The notes under the pieces were generated by a model, which saw nothing but the letters and a program-made list of their open reading frames with translations, made no database searches and was not told where the DNA came from. Both the position numbers and the translations under genes were made by a program. 64,000 nt of DNA from Pseudomonadota bacterium (lineage in GTDB: Bacteria > Pseudomonadota > Alphaproteobacteria > SP197): assembly GCA_039028155.1 (NCBI GenBank), contig JBCCIS010000015.1:1-64000 (forward strand), read 5' to 3'. Below, piece by piece: positions 44,357 through 53,194 of this stretch. The number at the start of each line of letters is the position of its first letter. Within the stretch, counting starts at the first letter, position 1.

Positions 44357-46255
44357 CTAACCCTTCGCGTAGCCCAGCGGTTTGAGCGCCTCGGTGATCT
44401 CGCCCAGGATCGCGGGGTCGTCGATCGTCGGCGGCACGGGGACGTCCTCGCCGTCGGCGATCTGGCGCATGGTCTTGCGCAGGATCTTGCCCGAGCGGGT
44501 CTTGGGCAGGCGCTCAACAACGGTGGCGGACTTGAAGCTGGCAACCGGACCGATGTCGTCGCGCACCATCTGGATGACTTCCTTGACGATCTCCGCATCC
44601 GGCCGGTTGACGCCTGCCTTCAAGACCATGAAGCCGACGGGTACGTGGCCCTTCAGCTTGTCGGCGACGCCGACCACGGCGCATTCGGCGACGTCCTGGT
44701 GTTTGGCCAACACCTCCTCCATACCGCCTGTCGAGAGGCGGTGACCGGCGACGTTAATCAGATCGTCGGTGCGGCTCATAATGTAGACGTAGCCGTCCTC
44801 GTCGATCATGCCGGCGTCGCCGGTTTTGTAGTAGCCGGGGAAGTCGGCCATATAGGCGTCGATCAGACCCTGGTCGTTGTTCCACAGCGTCGGCAGGCCC
44901 GATGGCGGCAGCGGCAGCTTGACGCAGATGGCGCCGATCTCGCCGGTCGGGGCCTTGTGGCCGCCGTCATCCAGGATGTCGATCGCGTAGCCCGGCACCG
45001 GTTTCGTCGGTGAGCCGTACTTGACCGGGAAGCGGCCAAGACCCAAGCAGTTGGCCGCCATCGCCCAGCCGGTCTCGGTCTGCCACCAGTGATCGATCAC
45101 CGGACGGTCCAGGATGCGTTCGGCCCACTGGATGGTGTCGGGGTCCGCGCGTTCACCGGCCAGGAACAAGGTGACGAACTTCGAGAGGTCGTACTGGCCG
45201 ACCAGCTTGCCGTCGGGATCGTCGCGCTTGATGGCGCGGAACGCGGTCGGCGCCGTAAAGAGCGCCTTGACGCCGTGTTGCGATATGACACGCCAGAAGA
45301 CGCCGGCATCCGGCGTGCCGACGGGCTTGCCCTCGAACAGGATGGTCGCACAGCCGTGCAGCAAGGGTGCGTAGACGATGTAGCTGTGGCCGACGACCCA
45401 GCCGATGTCGGAGGCCGCCCACCAGACGTCGCCGGGGTCGAGGTCATAAACCGCCTTCATCGACCACTTCAACGCGACCATGTGGCCGCCGTTATCGCGC
45501 ACCACGCCCTTCGGTTTGCCGGTGGTGCCGGAGGTATAGAGGATATAGAGCGGATCGGTCGCCTTGACCTGCACGCAATCGGCGGGCTCGGCCTTGGCCA
45601 GTTCCGTGTCCCAGTCGAGATCGCGGCCGGCGACGAGTGCCTCCGGCTGCTGTTCGCGCTGGAGCACGATGACTTTCTCGGGCTTGTGGCCGGCGAGCTC
45701 GAAGGCTTCGTTGAGGATGGGCATGTAGGCGACGATGCGCCCGGGCTCGATGCCGCAGGTCGCGGTCAGGACCAGCTTTGGCGTGGCATCGTCGAGGCGC
45801 TTGGCAACCTCGCTGGCAGCGAAGCCGCCGAAGACGACGGAATGGATGGCGCCGAGCCGCGCGCACGCCAGCATGGCGATGACGGCCTGGGGCACGGCGG
45901 GCATATAGATGAGGACGCGATCGCCCTTTTCGACGCCGTTGGCTTTCAAGACGCCCGCCATCAGCGCGACGGCGTCTTTAAGTTCGGAGAAGGTCCAGGT
46001 CTTGACGACGCCGGTGATCGGGCTGTCATAGATCAGCGCGCGCTGATCGCCACGTCCCGCGTTCACATGGCGGTCGACAGCATTGAAGCAGGTGTTGGTC
46101 TCCGCGCCGTCGAACCAGTGGTAGAAGGGCGGTTTATCGTCGTCGAGCACACGGTCCCAGGGTTTGGTCCAGTCGATATCGGCGGCCAATTCGCCCCAGA
46201 ATCCCTCCGGATCCTCCATCGAGCGGCGATAGGCTTCGTCATAGGCCCGCGTCAT
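44357..46255 (-). CDS. prpE: Propionyl-CoA synthetase (acyl-CoA synthetase, PrpE type)
   Basis: 632 residues, typical length for PrpE. The N-terminal ACS domain (DPEGFWGELAADIDWTKPWD) is present, with P-loop LYTSGTTGKPKGVV, the propionate-type signature WWAASDIGWVVGHSYIVYAPL, ERILDRPVIDHWWQTETGW and SRTDDLINVAGHRLSTGGMEE. The catalytic lysine is in PKTRSGKILRK. It activates propionate, and in some marine bacteria acrylate, to the CoA thioester. It stands alone between the amidohydrolase and the SBP gene. The name is by family; acetate or acrylate could also be substrates. Confidence 0.93.
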   Translation of the reverse strand: MTRAYDEAYRRSMEDPEGFWGELAADIDWTKPWDRVLDDDKPPFYHWFDGAETNTCFNAVDRHVNAGRGDQRALIYDSPITGVVKTWTFSELKDAVALMAGVLKANGVEKGDRVLIYMPAVPQAVIAMLACARLGAIHSVVFGGFAASEVAKRLDDATPKLVLTATCGIEPGRIVAYMPILNEAFELAGHKPEKVIVLQREQQPEALVAGRDLDWDTELAKAEPADCVQVKATDPLYILYTSGTTGKPKGVVRDNGGHMVALKWSMKAVYDLDPGDVWWAASDIGWVVGHSYIVYAPLLHGCATILFEGKPVGTPDAGVFWRVISQHGVKALFTAPTAFRAIKRDDPDGKLVGQYDLSKFVTLFLAGERADPDTIQWAERILDRPVIDHWWQTETGWAMAANCLGLGRFPVKYGSPTKPVPGYAIDILDDGGHKAPTGEIGAICVKLPLPPSGLPTLWNNDQGLIDAYMADFPGYYKTGDAGMIDEDGYVYIMSRTDDLINVAGHRLSTGGMEEVLAKHQDVAECAVVGVADKLKGHVPVGFMVLKAGVNRPDAEIVKEVIQMVRDDIGPVASFKSATVVERLPKTRSGKILRKTMRQIADGEDVPVPPTIDDPAILGEITEALKPLGYAKG

Positions 46256-46339
46256 GGTTGCCTCCCCGTTTGTCCTGAACCTCTTACCATCGGGTATGCC
46301 ACCTACCCTTGCGCCAGATCAACCGTGGCCGCTGACCGC

Positions 46340-47293
46340 TCAAGGGTCGAGAAAGTAGGCATCGGCTGACGGCAGGCTGCTGATGAGCTTGTGGTCGGAC
46401 AGGAAGCTGGCGAAGCTCTCGAAGCGAGCCCTGTCGACAAGGCCCGGGCGCAGCGCGAAGAACGGCGCCGTCGCGTGCCAGGATTTGTAGTTCAGGGTGT
46501 TGTCGAGCTTGCCGTCATACTTGATGAAATCGAGCCAGGCGGCTTCCGGGTCGTCGGCAATGGCGCGCGCGCCGCGTTCGACAGCGGTCAGAAACTTGGC
46601 GACGACATCGGCATCGGCGTTGTTTCTGTCAACGATGTAGAGAAGCTCGCTATAGGGCGGGATCGCCTGGTTCTCAATATCGAACACGCGCGGCGACTTG
46701 CCGGCCATGTCGACCTGGTAGGGCTCGAAGTTGCGGTAGACATCCGTCAACGCGTCGACCTTGCCGTCGAGCAACGCGGGCACCATCGTAAAGCCGACAT
46801 CGACCAGCGTGATGTCGTCCATGGTGATGCCATGTGCCGCGAGCGACAGTTCGAAGAGCGCGCGCTCGACCTTTTCGCTGTCGGCATAGCCGACTTTCTT
46901 GCCGGCGAGGTCGGCGATCGATTGAACGTCCCCGTCCTCCAGGACCAACACGACATTGAGCGGCACGGGGATCAGCGTGCCGACCACGGCCAAGGGGCTG
47001 CCGCCGGCGATCTCGATCTGGGTCCGCGGCTGATCGGACATGCCGATCACGGCGCGTCCGTCGAGCACCATGGTGACGTTGTCCATGGTGTCGGTCGGCG
47101 TCACGATGGTTACGTCCAGGCCGGCATCGGTGAAGTAACCGCGCTCCAGCGCCACGATGACGGGACCGTGGTCGGGATTGACGAACCAGTCGACGCCGAT
47201 GTTGACCTTCTTGAGCGCCTCGTCGGCCATGGACGATGTGGCAAACAGACACATCAAGGCGGTCGCGACGCCGCGAACGAACCACCGGGTCAT
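46340..47293 (-). CDS. ABC transporter substrate-binding protein, NMT1/ThiY type
   Basis: 317 residues with a signal peptide (MTRWFVRGVATALMCLFATSSMADE). The periplasmic fold NIGVDWFVNPDHGPVIVALERGYFTDAGLDVTIV is the NMT1/THI5-like block for thiamine-precursor, nitrate or sulfonate-type binding proteins. AGG AGG before the ATG supports the start. No permease or ATPase genes lie nearby, so it is an orphan that would use a transporter encoded elsewhere. No TPP-riboswitch-like sequence is evident upstream. Confidence 0.88.
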   Translation of the reverse strand: MTRWFVRGVATALMCLFATSSMADEALKKVNIGVDWFVNPDHGPVIVALERGYFTDAGLDVTIVTPTDTMDNVTMVLDGRAVIGMSDQPRTQIEIAGGSPLAVVGTLIPVPLNVVLVLEDGDVQSIADLAGKKVGYADSEKVERALFELSLAAHGITMDDITLVDVGFTMVPALLDGKVDALTDVYRNFEPYQVDMAGKSPRVFDIENQAIPPYSELLYIVDRNNADADVVAKFLTAVERGARAIADDPEAAWLDFIKYDGKLDNTLNYKSWHATAPFFALRPGLVDRARFESFASFLSDHKLISSLPSADAYFLDP

Positions 47294-47334
47294 CTGGAAC
47301 CTCCTGGTGTTTGAAAAGGGACGTCATCATATCA

Positions 47335-47371
47335 GCATTCCAACGCCGTTCCGCTGGCCGTTGCATTCCAA
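47335..47371. repeat. Direct repeat in the SBP/acyl-CoA ligase divergent spacer
   Basis: GCATTCCAA occurs at 47335-47343 and 47363-47371, a 28-base spacing, between the divergent SBP gene (start 47293) and ligase gene (start 47418). It may be a regulator site shared by both genes. Evidence is limited to the repeat. Confidence 0.3.
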
Positions 47372-47417
47372 TGGCGCGTCGGGCATCTAAGGATCGGGTT
47401 CGGCACGGGAGGCCGGC

Positions 47418-49079
47418 ATGGCCAAAACAAGCATCTATGATGACCATTTGGGGCGGAACGCGGCCAATCATGTGCCGTTGACGCCGCTCTCCATCTTGCC
47501 CCGGACGGCGGCGATCTATCCCGAGCGCACGGCCTATATCCACGGCCCCCTCAAGCGGACCTACCGCGAGTATCACGAGCGCTGCCGCAAGCTTGCCTCG
47601 GCGCTTGTCGCGCGCGGCATCGGCAAGGGCGATACGGTCGCGATCATGGCCGCCAACATCCCGGCCTTTCTGGAAGCGAGCTTCGGCGTGCCCGCCACCG
47701 GCGGCGTCTTGAACTCGCTCAACACCAGGCTCGACGCGGCGGCGATCGCGTTCATCCTGGATCATGGCGAGGCCAAGGTGCTGCTGACCGACACCGCCTT
47801 TTCCGGCATCATCAAGGACGCGCTAAGCCAGGCGAAGGTCGAGCCGCTGGTCGTCGACATCGATGACCCGGAGAACTCAGCCGGCGGCGAACGTTTGGGC
47901 GAGATCGAGTACGAAGACTTTATCGCCGCTGGCGATCCCGAAGGCCCGTGGCGCATGCCCGACGACGAGTGGGACGCGATCACGCTGAACTACACGTCCG
48001 GCACGACCGGCGACCCGAAAGGCGTCGTCTATCATCACCGCGGCGCCTATCTGCTGGCCATGGGCAACGTGCTGTCATGGGCGATGCAGCGCGAGCCGAA
48101 CTATCTGTGGACGCTACCGATGTTCCACTGCAACGGCTGGTGCTTCCCGTGGACCCTGCCGCTTGTGACCGGCACCAGTGTGTGTCTGCGTCAGGTCGCG
48201 GCCAAACCCATCTTCGACGCCATCGCCGATCACCATGTGACGCATTTCTGCGGCGCACCGATCGTCTTGAACATGCTGATCAACGCCAAGCCGGAGGAAC
48301 GGCGGACTTGGGACCATAAAGTCCAGGTCATGACGGCGGCGAGCGCGCCGCCTGCCTCGGTCCTGGCGCACATGGACGAGATGGGTTTCGACGTCGCCCA
48401 CGTCTACGGCCTGACGGAAACTTACGGCCCGGCGGCGGTCTGCGCCTGGCATGACGAGTGGGACGATTTGCCGATCGAGGAGAAGGCAGATCTCAAAGCG
48501 CGCCAGGGCGTCGCCTATCCCGTGCTGGAGGCGCTCACGGTCGGCGACGCGGAGACCTGCGAACCCGTGCCCGCCGATGGTGAATCCATGGGCGAGGTCC
48601 TGTTCCGCGGCAACGTCGTGATGAAGGGGTATCTGAAGAACCCCAAGTCGACGGATGCCGCCTTTGCTGGTGGCTGGTTCCATTCCGGCGATCTGGGCGT
48701 GATGCATTCCGACGGCTATATCCAGCTCAAAGACCGCGCCAAGGACATCATCATCTCAGGCGGCGAGAACATCTCGACGCTGGAGGTCGAAAGCGTGCTT
48801 TACCGGCATCCCCAGGTGCTGGAGGCCGCCGTCGTGGCGCGGCCCGATGAGAAGTGGGGCGAAACGCCGTGCGCCTTCGTCACGCTGAAAGACGGGGAAA
48901 AGGCGAGCGAGGAGGAGATTATCGCCTTCTGCCGCGATAACATGGCGCGCTTCAAGGCGCCCAAGACGGTCGTGTTCGGGGACCTGCCCAAGACCTCGAC
49001 CGGCAAGGTGCAGAAGTACGTGCTGCGCGATATGGCCAGCGCGATGAACCAACAGGGCGCGCAGAACCAACAGGATTGA
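47418..49079 (+). CDS. AMP-dependent acyl-CoA ligase, DmdB/AAE-like
   Basis: 553 residues. The P-loop is LNYTSGTTGDPKGVVYHHR, then PMFHCNGWCFPWTLPLVTGT, HVYGLTETYGPAAV and the hinge SGDLGVMHSDGYIQLKDRAKD. The C-terminal catalytic lysine is TSTGKVQKYVLRD. It belongs to the group of plant-AAE and alphaproteobacterial short/medium-chain ligases that includes 3-methylmercaptopropionyl-CoA ligase DmdB. The substrate cannot be fixed from sequence. It is 5 bases upstream of hldE, so the two may be co-transcribed. A DMSP link is only a thematic possibility. Confidence 0.85.
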   Translation: MAKTSIYDDHLGRNAANHVPLTPLSILPRTAAIYPERTAYIHGPLKRTYREYHERCRKLASALVARGIGKGDTVAIMAANIPAFLEASFGVPATGGVLNSLNTRLDAAAIAFILDHGEAKVLLTDTAFSGIIKDALSQAKVEPLVVDIDDPENSAGGERLGEIEYEDFIAAGDPEGPWRMPDDEWDAITLNYTSGTTGDPKGVVYHHRGAYLLAMGNVLSWAMQREPNYLWTLPMFHCNGWCFPWTLPLVTGTSVCLRQVAAKPIFDAIADHHVTHFCGAPIVLNMLINAKPEERRTWDHKVQVMTAASAPPASVLAHMDEMGFDVAHVYGLTETYGPAAVCAWHDEWDDLPIEEKADLKARQGVAYPVLEALTVGDAETCEPVPADGESMGEVLFRGNVVMKGYLKNPKSTDAAFAGGWFHSGDLGVMHSDGYIQLKDRAKDIIISGGENISTLEVESVLYRHPQVLEAAVVARPDEKWGETPCAFVTLKDGEKASEEEIIAFCRDNMARFKAPKTVVFGDLPKTSTGKVQKYVLRDMASAMNQQGAQNQQD

Positions 49080-49084
49080 GACCG

Positions 49085-50548
49085 ATGCCCGAGAAACAAG
49101 CGCTTCTTTCCGCCATCGGCGGCCTGGCCGGCGCGCAGGTCATGTGCATCGGCGATCTGATGCTGGACCGTTTCGTCTATGGCGAGGTCGACCGCGTCTC
49201 ACCGGAGGCGCCGATCCCGGTGTTTTTGGTCGGCAACGAGGAAAGCATGCTGGGTGGCGCCGGCAATGTGGTGCGCAACCTGGTCGCCCTCGGCCTTGAG
49301 GCCTGTCTGGTCGCGGTGGTCGGCGACGACGCCACCGGACATGACCTGGTCGAGATGGTGGGCGAGGAATCGCAGATCGAGCCCTATCTGCTGGTCGAGC
49401 GCGCCCGGCGCTCGACGACCAAGGTGCGCTATGTCGCGAGCGGCCAGCAGATGTTACGCGCCGACCGGGAGACCGAACGTCCGATCGAAGCGGCGACGCG
49501 CGCGCGCATCATCGACATTGTCGCGGCCGGGCTGGATGGCATCGGCGCGGTGATCCTGTCGGACTACGCGAAGGGTGTCCTGGCGGGTGACGTTCTGGAA
49601 ACCATCATCGCGCATGCGCGCGACGCCGGCGTTCCCGTCGTCGTCGACCCCAAGGGCGGCGATTTTTCGATCTATCGCGGCGCGACCGTGTTGACCCCGA
49701 ACCGCAAGGAGCTGACCCAAGCGACCCGCATGCTGGCGGAAACCGATGACGAGATCGTGGCCGCCGCGCGGCGCGCGATCGAAGAGTGTGGTGTCGAAGC
49801 GATCCTGGCGACCCGGGGCGCCGACGGACTGTCGCTCGTCACCGCCGACGGCGCGGTGGTGCACATGCCCGCCGAAGCGCGCGAGGTCTATGACGTGTCC
49901 GGCGCCGGCGACACGGTGGTGGCGACCATCGCCGCGGCGCTGGCGCGCCAGATGGATCTGCCATCGGCCGCCAGCCTGGCCAACATCGCCGGCGGTATCG
50001 TGGTCGGCAAGATTGGCACCGCGGTGGTGCATCGCGAAGAGCTTGAACGTGTCCTGCGCGCGGAATCCCTGCACGCCAACGAGGACAAGATCATCTCCGC
50101 GGCGGCGGCGCTGGACCTGGTCAAGCGGTGGCGCGCCCAGGGCCAGAAAATCGGTTTCACGAACGGCTGTTTCGACCTGCTGCACCCAGGCCACGTGTCG
50201 TTGATGCGCCAGTCGCGCGCGCGCTGTGACCGGCTGATCGTCGGCCTGAACAGCGATGCATCGGTGTCACGGCTGAAAGGCCCCGACCGCCCGGTCCAGG
50301 ACGAATCCGCCAGAGCCCAGGTGATAGCCTCGCTGGGCGACGTCGATGCCGTCGTCATCTACGAAGAGGACACGCCCCTGGAACTGCTGGAGCTGTTGCG
50401 CCCGGACGTCTTGATCAAGGGCGCCGATTACACCGAGGACCAGGTCGTCGGCGCCACCGAGGTCAGGTCCTGGGGCGGCGACGTCTATCTGGCCGAGCTG
50501 ATCGACGGCCAAAGCACGTCGACCACGATTTCGCGGCTGACGGCCTGA
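49085..50548 (+). CDS. hldE: Bifunctional heptose-7-phosphate kinase / heptose-1-phosphate adenylyltransferase
   Basis: 487 residues from the ATG at 49085; a TTG at 49076 would add three residues. The N-terminal PfkB-type kinase has GDLMLDRFVYGEVDRVSPEAP, RKVRYVASGQQML-like TTKVRYVASGQQML and the catalytic DVSGAGDTVVATIAAAL. The C-terminal nucleotidyltransferase has FTNGCFDLLHPGHVSLM and GLNSDASVSRLKG. It makes ADP-heptose precursor for LPS inner core in two of its steps. Fusion of both domains is the usual proteobacterial form. Confidence 0.95.
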   Translation: MPEKQALLSAIGGLAGAQVMCIGDLMLDRFVYGEVDRVSPEAPIPVFLVGNEESMLGGAGNVVRNLVALGLEACLVAVVGDDATGHDLVEMVGEESQIEPYLLVERARRSTTKVRYVASGQQMLRADRETERPIEAATRARIIDIVAAGLDGIGAVILSDYAKGVLAGDVLETIIAHARDAGVPVVVDPKGGDFSIYRGATVLTPNRKELTQATRMLAETDDEIVAAARRAIEECGVEAILATRGADGLSLVTADGAVVHMPAEAREVYDVSGAGDTVVATIAAALARQMDLPSAASLANIAGGIVVGKIGTAVVHREELERVLRAESLHANEDKIISAAAALDLVKRWRAQGQKIGFTNGCFDLLHPGHVSLMRQSRARCDRLIVGLNSDASVSRLKGPDRPVQDESARAQVIASLGDVDAVVIYEEDTPLELLELLRPDVLIKGADYTEDQVVGATEVRSWGGDVYLAELIDGQSTSTTISRLTA

Positions 50549-50621
50549 TCTCGATCGATCTGGTGATGCATGAAAGGGTTGCCTGACCGCGATCGGCGGC
50601 GTGCCAGGCTATGCTTCCGGG

Positions 50622-50648
50622 GTCGGGCCGCAGTGATGTCGGCCCGAC
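50622..50648 (+). terminator. Hairpin after hldE
   Basis: GTCGGGCC (50622-50629) pairs with GGCCCGAC (50641-50648) over an 11-base loop, 74 bases past the hldE stop. There is no T-run on the plus strand. It may be a Rho-assisted terminator. Confidence 0.4.
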
Positions 50649-50652
50649 CGGC

Positions 50653-50686
50653 AACAAAAAACCCGGAGCGCTTGTGCGATCCGGGT
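50653..50686 (-). terminator. Rho-independent terminator of the DUF465 gene
   Basis: Read on the minus strand, a 7-bp stem (ACCCGGA/TCCGGGT, 50680-50686 and 50661-50667) is followed directly by TTTTTTGTT (50652-50660). This is the clearest intrinsic terminator in the window. It begins 11 bases past the DUF465 stop. Confidence 0.85.
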
Positions 50687-50696
50687 GTGCGAGAGG

Positions 50697-50867
50697 CTAA
50701 GAGAAGCCTTCCCTCTTGGTCAATTCCTCCTTGACCTTCAGTTTCTCCCTCTTCAACTCGGTCAGGTGGACCTGATCCGGGAGAGGACGGCTGATTTCTT
50801 CGTCAATCTGACGCTCGAGATCAGCGTGAACGGTCTCCAGTTCCGCCATATCAACCATTTGGCCCAT
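50697..50867 (-). CDS. DUF465 (YdcH-like) small protein
   Basis: 56 residues from the ATG at 50867, chosen because GGAGG lies 6-10 bases upstream; a GTG at 50894 opens the frame earlier. It is a short helical coiled-coil protein: MVDMAELETVHADLERQIDEEI and HLTELKREKLKVKEELTKRE fit the DUF465/YdcH family. Function is unknown. Its transcript ends at the strong terminator just downstream. It is divergent from ubiX. Confidence 0.88.
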   Translation of the reverse strand: MGQMVDMAELETVHADLERQIDEEISRPLPDQVHLTELKREKLKVKEELTKREGFS

Positions 50868-50880
50868 CGGCACCTCCAGA

Positions 50881-50961
50881 TTAAGGTTGCTCACGCGTGG
50901 ACCACTCGGTGCGCATCACGGCCTCTTCCGATTCGGAGCCAAGCCGGATGCGCGCCGTCAT
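50881..50961 (-). CDS. Possible 26-codon leader ORF upstream of DUF465
   Basis: ATG at 50961 opens MTARIRLGSESEEAVMRTEW and stops at 50881, 14 bases before the DUF465 ATG. No family is recognised. It could be a translated leader or just chance. It lies in the spacer to ubiX, where an AT-rich stretch near 50975 (ATAGTATA) could hold a promoter. Confidence 0.25.
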   Translation of the reverse strand: MTARIRLGSESEEAVMRTEWSTREQP

Positions 50962-50997
50962 GGTCCTAACGAAATAGTATAGCTCGGGACGACGACC

Positions 50998-51582
50998 ATG
51001 GCGACTCCACAAAGGCTGATCGTTGGAATCAGCGGCGCTTCGGGCATTGTCTACGGCATCCGCCTGCTTCAGGCGCTGCGCGATCTGGCGATCGAAAGTC
51101 ATCTGGTCATGTCGAAAACCGCAGAATTGACGGCTTCCTACGAGTCGTCTCTGTCCGGGGCCAAAATCCGCGCCCTGGCTGATCATGTCCACAAGGACGG
51201 CGATCTCGGCGCGCTGCCCTCCAGCGGCTCGTTCAAGACACTAGGTATGGTAGTGGCGCCGTGCTCGATCCGCAGCATGTCGGAGATCGCCACGGGCACC
51301 ACGACCACGCTGCTGACCCGCGCCGCCGACGTGACCTTGAAGGAAAAGCGCCGCCTGGTCCTGATGGTGCGCGAGACGCCGCTGCATGCCGGCCACCTGC
51401 GCAACATGCTGGCGTTGGCTGAGATGGGCGCGGTCATCGCCCCACCGGTGCCGGCGTTCTACACCAAACCCCAGACCATCGACGACCTGGTCGACCACGC
51501 GGTCGGGCGGGTGCTGGACCTGTTCGACATCGACAATGACCTTGCGAAACGCTGGGACGCGATCCACCCCAAGGATGGCTAG
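50998..51582 (+). CDS. ubiX: Flavin prenyltransferase UbiX
   Basis: 194 residues, standard length. It makes prenylated FMN cofactor for the UbiD decarboxylase in ubiquinone synthesis. Motifs are RLIVGISGASGIVYGIRLLQAL, MVVAPCSIRSMSEIATG, TLLTRAADVTLKEKRRLVLMVRETPL and PPVPAFYTKPQTIDDLVDH. A matching UbiD is not in the window. It is convergent with the TIGR02444 gene (4-base overlap). Confidence 0.95.
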   Translation: MATPQRLIVGISGASGIVYGIRLLQALRDLAIESHLVMSKTAELTASYESSLSGAKIRALADHVHKDGDLGALPSSGSFKTLGMVVAPCSIRSMSEIATGTTTTLLTRAADVTLKEKRRLVLMVRETPLHAGHLRNMLALAEMGAVIAPPVPAFYTKPQTIDDLVDHAVGRVLDLFDIDNDLAKRWDAIHPKDG

Positions 51583-52130
51583 CCGCTGAGTGCCTTATCG
51601 AGCGCCGCTTCTGCGGCATCGGCACCGGCGTCGGGGCAGCCGGCTTTGAGCAGGGCGAGCAAGGCCGTACGGTCTTCGGCGGCGAGCGGCGCGGAGTTTA
51701 GACCGGCGACGGCGGCGAGACCCGCGGCGGCGGTGGCGAGATCGCCGGACTCCTTGACCTCGTGCGCTGCCGGCGCCGTGGTCGCTGAAATCAACATGAT
51801 CTGCTCGATCTGTTCGGCTTCCAGTTCGAGGCCCAGGAGCTTTTTGCGCAGTTCCTCGACCTCCTCGGCCGGCGCATCCTTGATGCCGCCTTTGAGGTCG
51901 CGGCGCAGCTGGCGGATCGGTTCGATGGCGGTGGCACGCACCGGCGCCATGGTCTGGGTCAAGGCGGCGGCACCGGCGGGATCAAGCGCCGTCCGGCCGG
52001 TGGCGGCGAGCCAGAGGACATAGATCAGCAGATTGACGTCGCTGCCGCGCGCGTCCTGCAGGTGGATGGCCGCGCCTTGAAACCCCTCGCGCGGGTAGAC
52101 CTTGAGTGAGAAATCCCAGAGTTCCGACAT
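51579..52130 (-). CDS. TIGR02444-family protein
   Basis: 183 residues from the ATG at 52130 (MSELWDFSLKVYPREGF); the frame extends to 52160. The block WDFSLKVYPREGFQGAAIHLQDARGSDVNLLIYVLWLAA is the TIGR02444 signature. Function is unknown. The protein is helix-rich with an Ala-rich C-terminus. It overlaps the ubiX stop by 4 bases and lies downstream of the diguanylate cyclase gene. Confidence 0.88.
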   Translation of the reverse strand: MSELWDFSLKVYPREGFQGAAIHLQDARGSDVNLLIYVLWLAATGRTALDPAGAAALTQTMAPVRATAIEPIRQLRRDLKGGIKDAPAEEVEELRKKLLGLELEAEQIEQIMLISATTAPAAHEVKESGDLATAAAGLAAVAGLNSAPLAAEDRTALLALLKAGCPDAGADAAEAALDKALSG

Positions 52131-52184
52131 CGCGCGTCCCCTTTGCTGACCCCATGGCAACGCAGGGCGGATGCCGACAATGGG

Positions 52185-52922
52185 TCAGCTCGCGCCGCGT
52201 TCCTCATGCTTGTGCGTGTACATGGCCTTGTCCGCCATGGCCAGCGCGGAGGCCGCGTCATCGCGCGATGTCAACGTGTGGACGCCGAAGGAGATGGTCA
52301 CATTGATGGGACCGCCGCCGACGATCAGCGGCTTGCCCTGGGCCATGACCGGCTGCTCGGCGATCAACTTGGCGATCTCGGAGACTTTCTTGATCGCCTG
52401 ATCGGTATCGGCATGGGGCAGAATCAGGCCAAACTCGTCGCCGCCGAGGCGCCCGACCAGATCCGAGCGGCGCAGGTTCTCGACCAGCATGTTGGCGACA
52501 TGAAGCAGCGCCAGATCGCCGGTGACATGGCCGTGCTGGTCGTTGATCTCCTTCATGCGGTTGAGGTCGACGTAGACCACGCTGGATGGGATCTTGTGGC
52601 GGTAGGCATAGGCGATCGTGCGGTCAAGCTCGCGCATGAAGGCCCGGCGGTTGGCGACCGGCGTCAGCGCGTCCTGATCGGTCAGGCGCTCCAGGTACTC
52701 AATGCGGGAACGGGTATTGAACAGCTCCCGGCGCAGGCGCTCGACGTCCTCCAGCAAGCGGATGATCGTCGACCGCACATGGGGGGTCATCTGCTCTTTC
52801 GGGATGCCGATCGCCTTGACCAGGTCGTCCGTCGCGTCCCCCGATGCGACAGCATCCCCGCCCTGTTTCGCCACGTTTGTTTCAGTGCGGGACACAGGTA
52901 TCCCGTCGTTTTTTTCGCTCAT
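52185..52922 (-). CDS. Diguanylate cyclase (GGDEF domain)
   Basis: 245 residues from the ATG at 52922, preceded by AAAGGA. An N-terminal helical region contains MTPHVRSTIIRLLEDVERLRRELFN, likely a dimerising coiled coil. The GGDEF domain follows: LTPVANRRAFMRELDRTI, DLNRMKEINDQHGHVTGD, the active site RLGGDEFGLIL and the I-site RRSD five residues upstream, so c-di-GMP product inhibition is expected. No sensor domain is recognisable. It would make cyclic-di-GMP controlling motility or biofilm. Confidence 0.94.
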   Translation of the reverse strand: MSEKNDGIPVSRTETNVAKQGGDAVASGDATDDLVKAIGIPKEQMTPHVRSTIIRLLEDVERLRRELFNTRSRIEYLERLTDQDALTPVANRRAFMRELDRTIAYAYRHKIPSSVVYVDLNRMKEINDQHGHVTGDLALLHVANMLVENLRRSDLVGRLGGDEFGLILPHADTDQAIKKVSEIAKLIAEQPVMAQGKPLIVGGGPINVTISFGVHTLTSRDDAASALAMADKAMYTHKHEERGAS

Positions 52923-53194
52923 GACATCCTTTCCCCCCTTTTGATCCATTTCTGGACCTTATCCAAGGCCCCGGATGCGTGGGCTCTGGCAAATGGTTGT
53001 TCACACGCTCGCAGTCTAATGTCACGGTCCGATCGTGGCTTCGGCCGCAACGTTGTTCACCTGAGTGATGCAGCAAACGTGCCAGTGCGGGGATCCCCCT
53101 CCGAAATTCCCGGCGGAGGCGATACAGAGCTTGAGGTTACCCCCCTAAGACACCAGAATGGCCGCCTTTTTTCACAAGCCGGGAAACGAGCGCC

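Noticed and set aside
47294-47417. TPP riboswitch upstream of the NMT1/ThiY-type gene
   Set aside because: I looked for the conserved CUGAGA and GAACCUGA-type elements and found none.
53098-53119. CCTCCG/CGGAGG hairpin before purE as a purine riboswitch
   Set aside because: Only a 6-bp stem is present; no purine-riboswitch core is visible.
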